Counted from the stretch's first letter, positions 1 to 13,906 are shown. The stretch: 64,000 bases of DNA from Chelonoidis abingdonii (GCF_003597395.2 NC_133770.1:31331756-31395755); one strand, 5' to 3'. Made by a program: numbers and translations. The notes: generated from the letters alone by a model not told the origin.

Positions 1-2020
1 GTGTGCAGCTGTACATATGCAAAGGTGTTTGAAAATGTAGCCCTAATTATTTATTTCCTTGCTTGGCCATTCTTTGTATGTGGCAGATACCACTAATCTC
101 CTTTCCCTTCTTTTCCCCTCCCTTCAAAGTTAATATTTTTGCTAAAAGAAAAAATCTGGTTCCATATCTGGAGAGGGACATCTAGAGGGCATATGATATG
201 ATTGTTTTCCTTGAGGTGTTGATGTCTCTGGGATCATTTCACTGAAGAAAATTAGCAAAATGGTGGCTGCTTGTAATATTTCATTGAACAAAGATCTGCG
301 TGAATTCCAGCCATGGACATATGATCTATTCTTCAGTAGGAAAACTAGATTCTCCCTTTGTGCCCATAAAATATTTCTCACTAACTCTTAAGCTCAGCTG
401 AACATCAGCTGCACACCCTCCTGTGCTAAATGAATGATTCCTTTTATTTTTCATTTTGAAATATATGTCAAAAGCTCAGACAAAAGATCAACAGCAAAAC
501 TGTATCTCACACAGCTTTTTCTCCACTTCTTGTTACTCTTTTACAAATGTTCAAAATTGGCTGAAATAACTTGAACCTAGGGGTGACCATATTGTCTCCA
601 GTGGAGTCAGCCTGGGCTGAGTTTTGTCCAGTGCATTTTAAATGATCATATAAATATTTTCTATTAATATACAAATAAGAATAGAATTAAGACATGAAAG
701 GAATGTATGCAACAATGGTTACCAAAAATAGGCCTTAAGTTAGTTAATTGTCCAATGGAATGTTACTATCTTCTGACCTTCAGCTAAACCTACTTGTTTA
801 TTTCACTTATATTTCACACAGTCGGTTTCCATTTTGTGATTAAATAGGTTTTTTTTTTAAAATAAATAAAAACAACCCTTTAATTTAATCATGAGCAAGA
901 TACTGGTGTTGAAATGTATGCTAGTGTCCCTTATTAACATATCTTTTCAGGGGAAAAATAGTATAGTGTTTCAATTTCTGTAATCTAAACAACAAACACG
1001 TTAATAGGTATCAATTACCAAACAGTTCCAGCTCTTAGAACCAGTAAGAAGGCCAGGGTGAGGATTCCACATCTGGCTTTAGTGAAATCTGTTCCTGTCT
1101 GTGGTATTTAAAAGTTAAAGAACTCCTGTTATTGTACAATTGGGAATCCTAGGGGAGTACAATGTTAATGAAATCCATAACATGCAAGAATTTTATGACT
1201 ACACTTTCAAAACTTTCCTTTAAAAGGGATGGCTGATTTCTGCCCTAGCACCAATAATTGGATTTTTACAGAGTACATTTAATGTTCACATTTAGGACCT
1301 ACAGTTACACTGTGTGTAATGTAATACATGAAATTCTTATATTTAAATGACGTTCCTATCTTGTTTTTGAAGCCCTTGAGCAAAAACCAGGCACTCCTAA
1401 ACATGACAGGCCTTTACATCTCTGAGCCTCTGTAATAGATCTTAGCCACTTCCCTTCAAGGGAGAATGGAAAAGACTGCAGTGCCACAAAAAGAGCATAA
1501 TACCAGAGAGGGTATGTTAAACAGAAATCACTGGAGACCAGTGTGTGTGTGATTTTGAGATTTGTTGCCCATTACTAGTCTCATTGGTGACCTACACTAT
1601 CAATAATTCTCATGCCAATACAGCTTTTCAAGCCCTCTGTGGACATTTTTTGCATATATTTACTGCAGAATATGCAAGTTACTATCAAAATATTCCTTCC
1701 ATACAGCTCAGCAATGATGTCTGAGGTGTGTATTTTTTCTTCTTTCTGCCTGGTCAGGCAATGACATTGTGAGTGCATCTCTTATTCCATCCACCCAGCT
1801 GGGCAGGAGTATCGGTGCAATTTCTTCTTCCCTCCACCTAGCTGGACAGTAGCTCTTTAGTGGCGCAATTCTTCTCTCCTGTAACATTTAGCAAGCCCTC
1901 TACATGCAGGTTGCTTGCAGAAAAGGATACAGCATGGCTATTAACTATAAAGTACTTAGACTGAGCAGCAGGCTTCTGGCCATAGAGCAGGTCCCCCCCC
2001 TTTTACTCTCTGGTCGGTCT

Positions 2021-2346
2021 GTCTAGATCAGGGGTAGGCAACCTACGGCATGGGTGCCGAAGGCGGCACGCAAGCTGTTTTCAGTGGCACTCACACTGCC
2101 CAGGTCTTGGCCACCAGTTCAGGGGGCTCTGCATTTTAATTTAATTTTAAATGAAGCTTCTTAAACATTTTAAAAACCTTATTTACTTTACATACAACAC
2201 TAGTTTAGTTATGTATTATAGACTTATAGAAAGAGACCTTCTAAAAACATTAAAATGTATTCCTGGCACATGAAACCTTAAATGAGAGTGAATAAATGAA
2301 TACTCAGCACACCACTTCTGAAGGGTTGCCGACCCCTGTACTAAAT
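2021..2346 (+). mobile_element. hAT-type non-autonomous DNA transposon, copy 1 (element 2029-2338)
   Basis: A 310-bp element with terminal inverted repeats: CAGGGGTAGGCAACC at the left, and GGTTGCCGACCCCTG at the right, whose reverse complement differs at one base. The left flank is gtctagat (2021-2028), which fits the hAT target preference TCTAGA. The right flank tactaaat (2339-2346) matches it at only 5 of 8 bases. No coding capacity. Confidence 0.8.
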
Positions 2347-3113
2347 AATGACACCGGTTCACGTCAGAGTATCTCAGTGTGTTTCTTTAAGATGTTCTCT
2401 AACAATATCTCTCACTTTTCCCTTATTGCAAGAGATTTTTCAACTGTTCCTCAGAGACCTCTTCTATTATCCCTGTATAATTAAATGAGAAGCTAAGGAT
2501 ATGGAAAACTTTATATTAAAAAAATCAATCCCAAAATCATTTCAAGCTTTTCTTCTCTGCTATTTTTGCTGTGTTCCTAATTTGTGATCTATGTCCCACA
2601 TTTAGGCAACGTTAGGTTAGGTGCTATATCTGTATCTCAGAAATGATATATGTACTATACTAAGTTGCTATAGTAGGCCTCAAATCTGCAAACATTTAAG
2701 CACGCATGACTTCAACAGGACTACTCACATGGGTAAAGTTAGGCATAGATTTAAAGAGTTTGTGGGATTGAGGTTTTAATAAGTATGTATAAAGCAACAT
2801 TAGATAATGTTAATTTTATAGTTTTTCTTTTAACTTCAATAACATATTTTGTTTACCTGAGTAGAGGTCTAATCTATGTGGCATTTTTATAAAATCTTCT
2901 GATTATATCTTTCTTTAATATGTTGGAAGATTTTGTTCAGTTCCTGCTATCTTTATTTAGGGAATTCCATTTGTTTCTATAAATATTCTCCTCTTAGATG
3001 CACAGCAGGAAGTTAGCTAATTCTCCAAATTTTTTACTAATAAAAAAAATTAATGGATACAACAAGACCTCTTTATTAGTGGTGATTTAGTGAGCTTAGT
3101 ATATATGAAGTAG

Positions 3114-3445
3114 NNNNNNNNNNNNNNNNNNNNNNNNNNNNNNNNNNNNNNNNNNNNNNNNNNNNNNNNNNNNNNNNNNNNNNNNNNNNNNNNNNNNNNN
3201 NNNNNNNNNNNNNNNNNNNNNNNNNNNNNNNNNNNNNNNNNNNNNNNNNNNNNNNNNNNNNNNNNNNNNNNNNNNNNNNNNNNNNNNNNNNNNNNNNNNN
3301 NNNNNNNNNNNNNNNNNNNNNNNNNNNNNNNNNNNNNNNNNNNNNNNNNNNNNNNNNNNNNNNNNNNNNNNNNNNNNNNNNNNNNNNNNNNNNNNNNNNN
3401 NNNNNNNNNNNNNNNNNNNNNNNNNNNNNNNNNNNNNNNNNNNNN
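3114..3445. other. Assembly gap (332 N)
   Basis: A run of N. By alignment with the intact copy at 2029-2338, the missing 5' 127 bp of the second hAT copy should lie at about 3319-3445 if the gap size is right. Confidence 0.99.
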
Positions 3446-3636
3446 GCTTCTTAAACATTTTAAAAACCTTATTTACTTTACATACAACACTAGTTTAGTT
3501 ATGTATTATAGACTTATAGAAAGAGACCTTCTAAAAACATTAAAATGTATTCCTGGCACACAAAACCTTAAATCAGAGTGAATAAATGAAGACTTGGCAC
3601 ACCACTTCTGAAAGGTTGCAGACCCCTGGTCTAGAT
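3446..3636 (+). mobile_element. hAT-type element, copy 2 (right 183 bp to 3628, left end in gap)
   Basis: The last 183 bp are collinear with copy 1 (2156-2338), without length change and with few substitutions, ending GGTTGCAGACCCCTG at 3628. The right flank gtctagat (3629-3636) is identical over 8 bases to the left flank of copy 1, 1.6 kb upstream. Confidence 0.8.
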
Positions 3637-4919
3637 TCTTATACCAAACCCATCTCTGTGGCACCTGAGCACCTACTCAGGGTAGTCAATAGGCCCAATT
3701 GTCCTCAGGAGGATCAGAAAACATGATACAAAGTGAGTTTCCCAAGGCTTTTGGGGTTTTCATGGCTCTTGTGGGCATATAAACCTAAATCTGAAGTAGG
3801 AGGGCAAGAACAGGCCCCTTAAATAATATTGAACCCTCACTAGCCTCCTTTGGTTAAGGTATCTGGTGTGTATTTACTGCTAATTTTCTTATGGAGAGAA
3901 AATATATAGATTGATTTTAAACATTATTGTGTACAGAGTAGTTCAGCAGAATGATAGGGACTTCTGAAATAGAGCTTTCATTCCACATTTGTCTTTATTT
4001 CTTTAAATTTGCAGTTTTCTATATTTCTATAATATTTATCCCTTTGTAAGTGTGACATAAAAGCATGCAGAACTGATATAAATTGGTGCACAGCAGATTT
4101 ATTCCTGCAAAAGTTTGAAAATAATTGCATTTCATCATTTGGTGCCTTGGGCATTCAGCTGTGTAACTGGCCTGTTTCCTTATCAGGTATTCACTTAAAA
4201 TACCTTCAGTATTTATATAGGCTGGTGCACAGCACATTAATTTCTTTAACAGGGTTATTCTTACATCAGGCAGTTGTTTAGGTTGGATTTCCTGAGCAAG
4301 CTTATCTGAATGTTTCACATGAATGCTTGGGAAAGTATAAACCTTGGTGCCTGTGTTTTTTCGTTTTTGGTTCTTTTAGAGTTTTCATTGCAGTTAAGTG
4401 CATCATACTACTGCATGTGATAAGATGAAACCCGGAAAAACTCAGCTTTCAAGTCCTCCCAATCTTTGAAAGGCTGCCTGAGAGCTGAACTTCACAGGCT
4501 TTAGTGCTGAGTTACTCATCGTTAGGGAGTGCATTGACATGAAAGCACAGTAACTGTCAATCCTTCCCCCTCCCCCTTCTAAGAATACAAGTTATATATT
4601 CACTTCATGTCATTTTACAGTTCATAATGCCACTCCAGCAAATTATAACAAGCAATGTTAGCTGTTCAGTTGTGTGAGGAAAGTCATTATGGGTGTCTTA
4701 TGCTCTTAAGATATGTTTGCATGAAGGTAAAGAATGCTACAGGAATCTTCCTTTCTGGATATTATTTCAGAGTATAGATGGCACAGGCCAGGAGCTGGGT
4801 TAATTGACCAGGAGGAAGCTGTGACATGGGAAATAAATGATGCAATTTGACAAAGGCACATACTGAAACCAGATAGTAGAAGAGCCACAGAAAGTGTGAC
4901 ATTTGAAATGTTTCAAGCA

Positions 4920-6107
4920 TTTAAGTTAGCCAGTTCAAGTCAAGAGAAGCCCCAGGCCTTGCCATTGTCCCTGGGAAGTCAGAGTGGTGAGGGACACTCA
5001 CGGTACTGCACAAGATTCTTTGCTGTAACAAACTGTGGTAAATGTCTGTCTCAAATCTGGACTTAGCGTTCAAAATCTGAGTGTTTACTGTGAACCTCCC
5101 CCAAGCTTATACCCAGCTTGGATCTGATATCGCTGCCACCAACCAGGATTTTTTTTAGGGTTCCTGGTTACCCTGAGTCACCAACCTTTCCCTGGGGGGA
5201 CCCCCCCACCCCCAAGACCCAGACCCCTGGGTCTCCCTATCTCATCCCCAGCTCCCCCCACCCTTTTCCCTGGGTGAGCCTGGGCAATGCTTAACTCCTT
5301 GAATGCAAAACCAAGAGAGCTATTTACTTCCCTCAAGGCTATGCATTCAAANNNNNNNNNNNNNNNNNNNNNNNNNNNNNNNNNNNNNNNNNNNNNNNNN
5401 NNNNNNNNNNNNNNNNNNNNNNNNNNNNNNNNNNNNNNNNNNNNNNNNNNNNNNNNNNNNNNNNNNNNNNNNNNNNNNNNNNNNNNNNNNNNNNNNNNNN
5501 NNNNNNNNNNNNNNNNNNNNNNNNNNNNNNNNNNNNNNNNNNNNNNNNNNNNNNNNNNNNNNNNNNNNNNNNNNNNNNNNNNNNNNNNNNNNNNNNNNNN
5601 NNNNNNNNNNNNNNNNNNNNNNNNNNNNNNNNNNNNNNNNNNNNNNNNNNNNNNNNNNNNNNNNNNNNNNNNNNNNNNNNNNNNNNNNNNNNNNNNNNNN
5701 NNNNNNNNNNNNNNNNNNNNNNNNNNNNNNNNNNNNNNNNNNNNNNNNNNNNNNNNNNNNNNNNNNNNNNNNNNNNNNNNNNNNNNNNNNNNNNNNNNNN
5801 NNNNNNNNNNNNNNNNNNNNNNNNNNNNNNNNNNNNNNNNNNNNNNNNNNNNNNNNNNNNNNNNNNNNNNNNNNNNNNNNNNNNNNNNNNNNNNNNNNNN
5901 NNNNNNNNNNNNNNNNNNNNNNNNNNNNNNNNNNNNNNNNNNNNNNNNNNNNNNNNNNNNNNNNNNNNAAAAACCTCCAGAGGTTCCCACCCTTACTTTT
6001 GAAAAATCCAGTTTCCTGATTGGTCCTCTGGTCAGGTGTTTGGTTCCCTTTGTAAACCCTTTACAGTAAAAGAAAATTAACCCTTACCTTACCTATCTAC
6101 TTATGAC
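4920..6107 (-). mobile_element. LTR-type retroelement, minus strand: LTR plus leader, interrupted by gap
   Basis: Read on the minus strand it starts TGTCATAAGTAGATAGG near 6107. It continues through a region shared with the element at 59815-60610 (AACCCTTTACAGT, a GGTCAGGTG segment), and after the gap reaches ATCCTGGTTGGTGGCAGCG near 5140. The TGGTGGCAGCG at the LTR-leader join looks like a primer binding site. No coding frame remains. Class (endogenous retrovirus or another LTR order) is not resolved. Confidence 0.5.
5352..5968. other. Assembly gap (617 N)
   Basis: A run of N inside the minus-strand LTR-type element, probably unresolved because of its repeat content. Confidence 0.99.
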
Positions 6108-6771
6108 ACAAACCATGATAGGTACAGTCTACAGTATGACAGAAAAACTTTCCTACCCCGCTGTTGACCTTGACAGCCAGCCTTGATATAGCAGGATCCC
6201 ATGGGCCTTAGGGGGCAATCTTATCTTCAGCATATGGGAACATGCCAAGGCTGCACTTGTAGCCTTATTGCAATAGGCTACTCTTGCATGTCATGTCACC
6301 CATTATGGAGAAGCCAGTATAATCAGCACCTACTAGCTATGCACATGCTTCCCAGCCTAGCTCCAGATCTCCATGTGCCAGGGTGTTATTCTCACTGCTA
6401 GAATAGCACCTCCTCCTGGCCATTCTAGGGATTAGTTTCCCAAGGGCAATGTGCCTTCACATAGTTGCACACCATCTCTCTGCTTCTCTCACTCCACAAG
6501 CTGCTGCTGCCTCTTTGTGACTTGACCCTCCAGCTAGGTCACTATATGCATTTTCCCCCTTCAGGGCTATCAAAGTCTTTCAGCAGCAGTCTTAGGCAGT
6601 CTTCCCAGTCACCACCTCATTGTCACTTCCTCAGTCCTAGACAATCTTCCCACTTGCTACCTCAATGGCTAGCAGGGAAACCCAGACTGCTCTCTACTCC
6701 GGGTTCTAGTTCAGAGACCCTCTAATCAGCAGCCCAGGTCTGTTCCCTTCTCAACCTTGCTGCCTTTCACA

Positions 6772-6945
6772 GACTATCAGGGTTGGAAGGGACCTCAGGA
6801 GGTCATCTAGTCCAACTCCCTGCTCAAAGCAGGACCAATGCCCAGACAGATTTTCACCCCTGATCCCTAAGTGGACCCCTCAAAGATTGAACTCACAACC
6901 CTGGGTTTAGCAGGCCAATGCTCCAACCACTGAGCTATCCCTCCC
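6772..6945 (-). mobile_element. tRNA-derived SINE with CR1-like tail (turtle Pol III SINE)
   Basis: On the minus strand the head GGGATAGCTCAGTGGTT (A box) is followed by GGTTGTGAGTTCAATC (B box), a tRNA-like head. After a short body, the tail (TGACCTCCTGAGGTCCCTTC) matches the 3' end of CR1 LINEs. The CR1 machinery presumably mobilised it, as known for tortoise SINEs. It is nearly full length. Confidence 0.88.
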
Positions 6946-9036
6946 CCACTTTCCATGAGCTCTTTCCTTACCATCACCAGCACTCCCCCACTCTGAGTTT
7001 GCCACCCTCCCAAGCAGTAATTGCAGACTCCTCCCTTCTCCCAGAGAGTGACTACAAACTTTCCCAGCAGCCTTTACTGCTGCCAGCTGCCTGAGTTTTT
7101 ACTAGCTCAGCCCACCTCTGCTCAGGTGAGCCTCCTAATTAGGGCTTTCCTCCAACCCTTAATTTTCCCAGCTTGCAGCTTAATTGGTTGATTGGGCCCA
7201 CCTGTGCTATCTCAGCCCTCTCAGAACCAGTGTGGGAAGTACACTCCTCATCACATTCCTCCACAGTTGTAAGAAAAAAGCCCCTTTGGAGCCAAGCAGA
7301 GTTCCTGTGTGGGTTCCTGTAGTTCTGCCTCCTACCATCATGTAGTGGAATCCCACCAGTTCCACTGCAGCCAGGGCCATCTGCAGACATGAAGGAAGGA
7401 GCAGGATTTGACTTTAAGTGCAACAGAAATAAAATTAATCTGCAAGACAGGACAGGTGGCAGAAGAGGGAAGAGAATGATGGAGGGTAACAGTTAGAAAT
7501 ATGGGGCTGTGGGTCAGAACACCCAGCTGAGGTGTGTTATAATAAGGATAGTTGTTACTGAGCCAGAGACCTTTGTGCCTACGGGGCTTGTCCATCATTC
7601 TGAAGATGATGGACATATTTATTTTACTGCAGATCATCTCACTGAGAATATTAGGCATTTTTTGCCTATTCTTTCCACACTTGTACAATGGCATGAAGCT
7701 GAGGATTTTATGGGTTTTGTGGGTCCATCCCTATTCCCCCAACCATGCTCCAGGATTTCTGTTGCTGTGTTATTTGCCTCATATGTCCCTCTGTTTCCCT
7801 GCCTTTTTGTCTTAGTTTTTGCCACTAGATGACACTTTTGTTTACCCAATAGGTAAGGTGGAAGGACAAAGGAGATTCTCTTCATGTAGTAAATACCTGC
7901 CCTTCACAAGCCAATTAATTTCTCTCCCATGTTTTGTTACTCCTCTGCCCCCCGAAGATAGGGAGTGGAGAAGGGTATATTTCTACAGGGGGGAAGTTCC
8001 ATTTTTGACTCACCTCTGGAAGTTTAATTTTTTTTTCTATTTTTTTAAATGATCTTCAAAGGGGCATCAGTGTAAACTTTATAGCTGTCTGATAAAGCTC
8101 CCAGCACATAGCTGACCAAACATAAAACTGAGACTCACCTCATCTGCTCTCAGGAACAACTGGCTTTTCTTCAGAGACTGTTTACACATAACTTCTAACA
8201 GCCAGCTGTACCTATGTCACCTGTTCCTTCTCTCCTTTGCAGCCTCCTATGTTGAATGCATTGGTCCAAATTCATTCATGGTGTAGCTTAACTGAAGCTA
8301 CTCCAGGGATGAGCTTGTCCCATTATGGTATGAATTGAGGCAGCTGCATATTTTAACAAACTATATTAAGGCTGCAGATTATTTTAATACTGAATGAAGT
8401 GGCTAAAGTAAAACAAGCTTTAGATTAGGCATTTCCCTTGATCTACCAATACAACTCCGATTAAGATCAGGTTCTGCTATGGACTGACACAACCATTGTA
8501 GTATGGAAATAATTTTAAAGTGGCATTATCAAGGTTGTTTGGCCAGAAGAATTGATGTCCCTTGTCAGTGGTTCTCTGTGTAATGACATCCTTACCTCAG
8601 GAAATCTACTCTGGTATTTGCTTTCAGAAACCAAGATGCTTAAGATAGATAGATGTCCCTTCGCATTGCTTGAGGGGAGAAACTCCTGCAGGAACAGGGT
8701 GGAGAGCACAGAGAAGTGGAGCAGCAGCTCCATAACATCATCCCCTGCCCTTGGAAACCCATCAACATGAAATTTGCATGGTTTGAGCTAGATAGGTTGT
8801 GCTGGGAGAAGAGCAGGACTGGGGAACGGCCACTGAACACATCGGGTTCCTTTCAGCTACTGAAAGACTTCCAAGTGAAATCCTCATGGCAATTATTATA
8901 CTTTGAATTACCATTAACTTCCCTCTGCAATTCCCCCAGCCCCACACTCCCCTCCTTTAGCACCATGAGAGAGCCAATAGCAGGGCATATGCTTCAGAAA
9001 TGCTGTCAGAAGGGAGGAGGGGGCTCAGAGATCATC

Positions 9037-9187
9037 ACTTAGGGCAGTGGTTCTCAACCTATGGCCCATGGGCCACTTGCGGCCCAATCAGCACAGAGCT
9101 GCAGCCCATGTGACATCCTCAGGTCCATACAGGTAGTATTGGATGAGACCCACAATGGTAAATTGGTTGAGAACCACCAACTTAGGG
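9037..9187. mobile_element. hAT-type MITE with perfect 8-bp target duplication (element 9045-9179)
   Basis: A 135-bp element starting CAGTGGTTCTCAACC and ending GGTTGAGAACCACCA, so inverted repeats of about 14 bp. The flanks acttaggg (9037-9044) and acttaggg (9180-9187) are identical, the 8-bp duplication expected of hAT transposases. Confidence 0.88.
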
Positions 9188-12100
9188 GTTGGTTACCTAT
9201 ATGACAGGATCTATGTTGCTTGGCTTCTGCTGCATTTCCAGATCTCATATCCTGTGGGAATACTAAAACCTCTCTCAGCTGAGAGGGAACATACTAAGGA
9301 CACTGCAAGGTGACCCTTCTATGTATGTACTTTATTCCTCTCTCTCTTTCGCTCTGTTTATAGCATGCCAGTCACCACAGCATCTCACCATAGATACTAG
9401 ATTTTCCCCCCAGGAGGAAAGCGTGAAGCCTATATATTTTTTAAGGACTTGACTTATTGTTAGGCTAACAGTAAACAAAAAGCAACATGCACCATGTGCT
9501 GTGCTAGAAATGGGGAGTCAATTTTTTAGCCTGACAAACTTGACAGCCCCCTTTAAAAAAGAAAAAAATGAATGCAGAAAAAAGTGAGCAATTGCCTGAT
9601 TTGCAGAGATTGTGCCAAATGTTGAGAAAGCGAGAGCTGCTCACAGATAACAAGAAACTGTGGATATGCCCATGTAACTCAAGAGTACTTACCTTCTCCC
9701 ATGCTCATGAATATCAGGTCTATCTTTGGGCCTCTTCCTGGATGTCAGTGGCTCGATTTGGAAGATCAAGATCTAAGTCAGTAGAAGTTATATCCATTAT
9801 AATATATCTCTTCCCCATACTTACTAATGTCCTCCTACTGCATTAGTGTGGATGGTAGAGCAGAAAATTGGGGGCAGCTAAGGTTATTTGTATGTGTTTA
9901 CACGGGTACAGTAATGTACTTGGATTCAGAATGCCAAAATGTATCAGGCAACAAGGTCCTGGTACCTATGCCCTATGATACCTCTGGGATGTGATTACCT
10001 GTGATTACTGTAACTAGCAAAAGAATGTCACAACAGTGCTGTATAGGTGAAATTCACTGCTTCCCACACAAAGCCCAGCTTCTCACATGGGAAGCAGTTT
10101 GACTGGGAGACTTTGGGGTACTTACATTTCATTTGTGAGTGTTAGTTACTCATTAACTTTGAAAAAAGTGCTATAATTATGTTCTTCTATTAGAAGAAAC
10201 CGGTTCTGTAAGTATTGCTATAGAGTTTCCCATTTCTATAGTCTCTAACACAAACTTGGGAAGGTTACATTCAGACTGTACTAAGTACTTGTCTTCATTC
10301 CAGATCACAGGATTAAACTCAGGTTTAAAATTAAATGTAAATTACAAATAAGCATTCAAAAGTGTTAATTAAAAGAATTAAGTTCTTGAATCATGTATTG
10401 CTCAGCAAGGATTCTTAAGTATCTTAGCTGGAGAAAAGAGCCATTCACATTTTTTCCTTTTTCTGACCTAGTCATTGTACATGTCTTAGGTATCCATCTG
10501 CAAGTTAATGCACAGTTGAAGCAAAGGTTTTCATTTTAAAATAGTAATATTTCACAATTAGATACGCTTCTTGAAAACATAAAACAATCTTTTTCTAAAG
10601 CACTAGACGTACATCAGCCTTTCTGTTCATTGCTACAGGGCGGTCTCAAATTGCATAAGATGCTGATTACTTAGATTCTGGAGTCCATAGAAATCCAAAT
10701 ACGATTACATTTTCTTCTCTTTATTATCAGAGTTTATTGTATCTTAGTGTCCAGGTTCTAAGGAGTTTTCAGGTATGAGATAATTTAGGGAAAAGGTATT
10801 TTTCTGATTCTTCTGAATATAATTATGTTACTTCATACATTTTTAAAAATATATATTTTAGTAGAACATAGAAAAAGGTATTTGAAGACTTATTTCTCAG
10901 CATTGTGTATGCAGTGAATGCATTTCATAAAATACATTTAGCCCATTTCATCATAACATTGCATTCCCTGTACTTTTAATCCAAACTCTTTTCAAAGACT
11001 CACACTATAAATATCACACACAGCTAATGTAGACCAGTGGCAGTGCTTCTCCCACCTCACTAACAGCATTTTTCTTTCACATTTGATCTTTATACTTTCC
11101 ATACTGGGGCGATTTGGTATGCTGAATTCTGGAAATGTCTCAAGTTGAAATGCTAGTGTATTAACCTGCTGTACTGAGTCTCTTTTGTTTCTCTTTACCA
11201 GAGTGCTGCTTGCCAATTTTTACAACTACAACAGATTTTACTATTCAAATAGAACCAGATGGAACACCAGTTCAAAGAACATGTCAGAATTGAATATTTC
11301 TTTTTTAATTAGTTGCTTCTGATTTATGCAAAAAAAATTAACATAAGAGTGGGAGAATGTGCCATGAATCCAGATGCAACACAGCCCACACAAGCATTAT
11401 CTTTTCTCAGTCAAAAAACAGAGGTCTTTTCTTTTTTCTTTTTGGACTTCATTTTTCTTACACTTTATGCATTTTTCTTTCTTCAGCAAGCACTGTGCTG
11501 ACAGTTGCTGAAACTCCTTTATACCTTGCAGCCAAATCTTTGCATCCTTTTCCAAAGTTTTCTTGTATAGAAGCTGGTTAATCTGCCTCTAAGAAAAATC
11601 TCTCTATACTCAGTACTGCAACACCAATGTCAGTGCCTGAATGCAATAGCGTCCTTTACATTAAATTTTAGTGTTACAAAGCAGCAATGCAGATTTAGGC
11701 TCGAAGCTAAGACTGTAAAGAATATTTCAACATTAAAGCAAGGGCAGCTCTTGTTTTGCTGCTGTGATATTTTTGTCCTTTGACACAAATGTTTGCCCCA
11801 TCATCTATTTCATACTTACATTGAGTATACATTTCTACTAATGCACTTAGGCCCTGCTCCTGCTGAGGTCAATGAGAAAGCTCCCATTCAGTCCATTGGT
11901 GCATGATAGATCCCTCTTTAAGGGCCATACTCTCTCCTTATTCTCCTTATGGCGCTATCATTAATATCAATGGGAGTTTTTCACAAAGAGAAAAGATAAA
12001 TTTTACTCACTTAAAGCCAAAGTGGAAGTCAATGAGTCAAGGAGTTGTACTTTTGTAATGACCCAAATTTCAGGGATGAAGACTATTGTAATTAATTTGA

Positions 12101-13076
12101 TTTGCCAAGTAAATTAAAAGTTCCTTTAGAGTTTCAATTAAAGGCTGTAACCCATGTGACATAAATACCGATAAATAAAGGAACTGAATAATAGTTCTGC
12201 ACACAGCATGGGCCAAAGTGATCAATCAAATCAACAGCAGCTAAAAAAAAAGGTATGCTAATGAAAGACAATGCTGATCAACCCTTGCATAAATCGAATA
12301 GTAGATAGCAGGCCAGTGGAGTACCACCATAGTTCATCTGTGTTATCTAAGGAAATGACACAATTCTCTAACAATATTTATTTTGGTATGCAATGTTAAG
12401 TGGTGAATTATACAGCTTTTCAAGCCACAAGAGATGCTCACAACAAATAGCTTCCTGTTGTGAATCCCTAGCCCTTTGTCCTTTGTTTTCTCAGGCTGTT
12501 GCCCAGGCCTACAGTAAGGGTGTTAAAAGCTGGTAACAACCATTCCCTTGCCATGACCACCACTGTGGACTGTATTATATTGAGCAAAGCAGATTTTCAT
12601 TTTGAAAATAAGGCCTTCCTCATTATGACATGATTATCTATGATTATAGGAAGCAGTAATATTCATTTCATGGCTTGCAAGCTACATGTTGCTCTTTAAC
12701 CAGCAGTTTGCAGAGATTTGCTACATGATTTACTGCACAGTGTTACATATGCTTCTTTGTCCTCCTCCTTAAGTGGTTTTGAAAAAAATATGTGTGCAGC
12801 ATTTTGCATATCTATATCTCAGGACTGTGACTCCTATAGTTTGTCAGACAATAGTGAAGCTATAAAAAGTATTTTTACTGGATGCTAAGAGGCATGGCAG
12901 AATAAATAGTGAGGCAATAGTTCATACATGGAAACAGCACCTTTCAATATGCTTTCACGGGGCAGGAATTGCTTTAAGAAGTCTTATGCAGTAAGCAAGA
13001 ACAACTATTTTCCTTTGATAGGACCGTTGATCCCCCAGAAAAATGATATAGTTGAGATTTTCCTCATTTCATGCAA

Positions 13077-13190
13077 GCTAAGGACCCAATCCTTTATACA
13101 TTTGCTACCAAGTGTAGTGCTTGCTAACATAAGTAATCTCATTGTAACAAGTAATACCCTAAGCAGAGTACATGGGATCAGGCCCAAATG
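13077..13190. repeat. Short palindromic MITE remnant
   Basis: An approximate inverted repeat: GGACCCAATCC on the left and GGGATCAGGCCC on the right enclose degenerate complementary sequence. It belongs to the family listed at 52801-52897. Confidence 0.35.
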
Positions 13191-13906
13191 CATTATTTTT
13201 GAGAAGGGATATAAGTTTTCATCTGAATGAAGGCAGGGAAAGAGAACAATTGAGATACTATAATCAAAAATAAAATCCTGGTATCGGAAGTGACGTGTCA
13301 TGATGTCACTATTGTGGATTGTGTAGGCTAGCTCAGATAACGGCCACTCAGCCACACAAAGAGCAATAAACTTCTACAAAATAGTTTGCATCCCAGAAAA
13401 TAAATACCAGATGTTTATTTATCACACACTGAGTGAAATGTCAAATAATTTTAGTGAATGCATTTGATGTTCAGCTTCAGATGTACAGTCTTTCATCACC
13501 ACATCCTTCCACAGTTCAAATTAATGCGAAACAGAAGTTCTTCAAACCAACGTACCAAAATACAACTAGTGTAAAACAAAAAGCCAGCTGTCAAATAATC
13601 TATCACGAATGGAGATGGGCTGACTGAGTTAGAGAAAAATGGGCAATCTCTGTACATTAATGTTTTGAAGCCTTTGTGGAAAAGTGAGCATACTGTCATA
13701 CACAAACCCTACTGGAAAGTGTAGGTACAGCTGTTCTTATAAGCTCAACCCCAAAAGCATAAGAAATGATGACATGGCTATCCTTGAAGTATTGCCCTCT
13801 GAAGATGGTTCTTCTGGAAATTCTAACACTGTCTGTCTGACCAGAGTTATCTTTTTGGTACCTTCAGTTAGTTGCCAGTGGGTAGTAGGAATTTGGATAT
13901 AGGTTG

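Noticed and set aside
5178..6069. Open frames of 238-270 codons on both strands
   Set aside because: They are made almost entirely of N; only the short ends are real and these belong to an LTR-type repeat.
10058..10096. 10-bp inverted repeat CTGCTTCCCA/TGGGAAGCAG
   Set aside because: Short and isolated, without element ends or flanking duplication; expected by chance or a decayed MITE.
13005..13355. Minus-strand frame of 116 codons
   Set aside because: No domain or start context; it covers intronic sequence with a palindromic MITE remnant.
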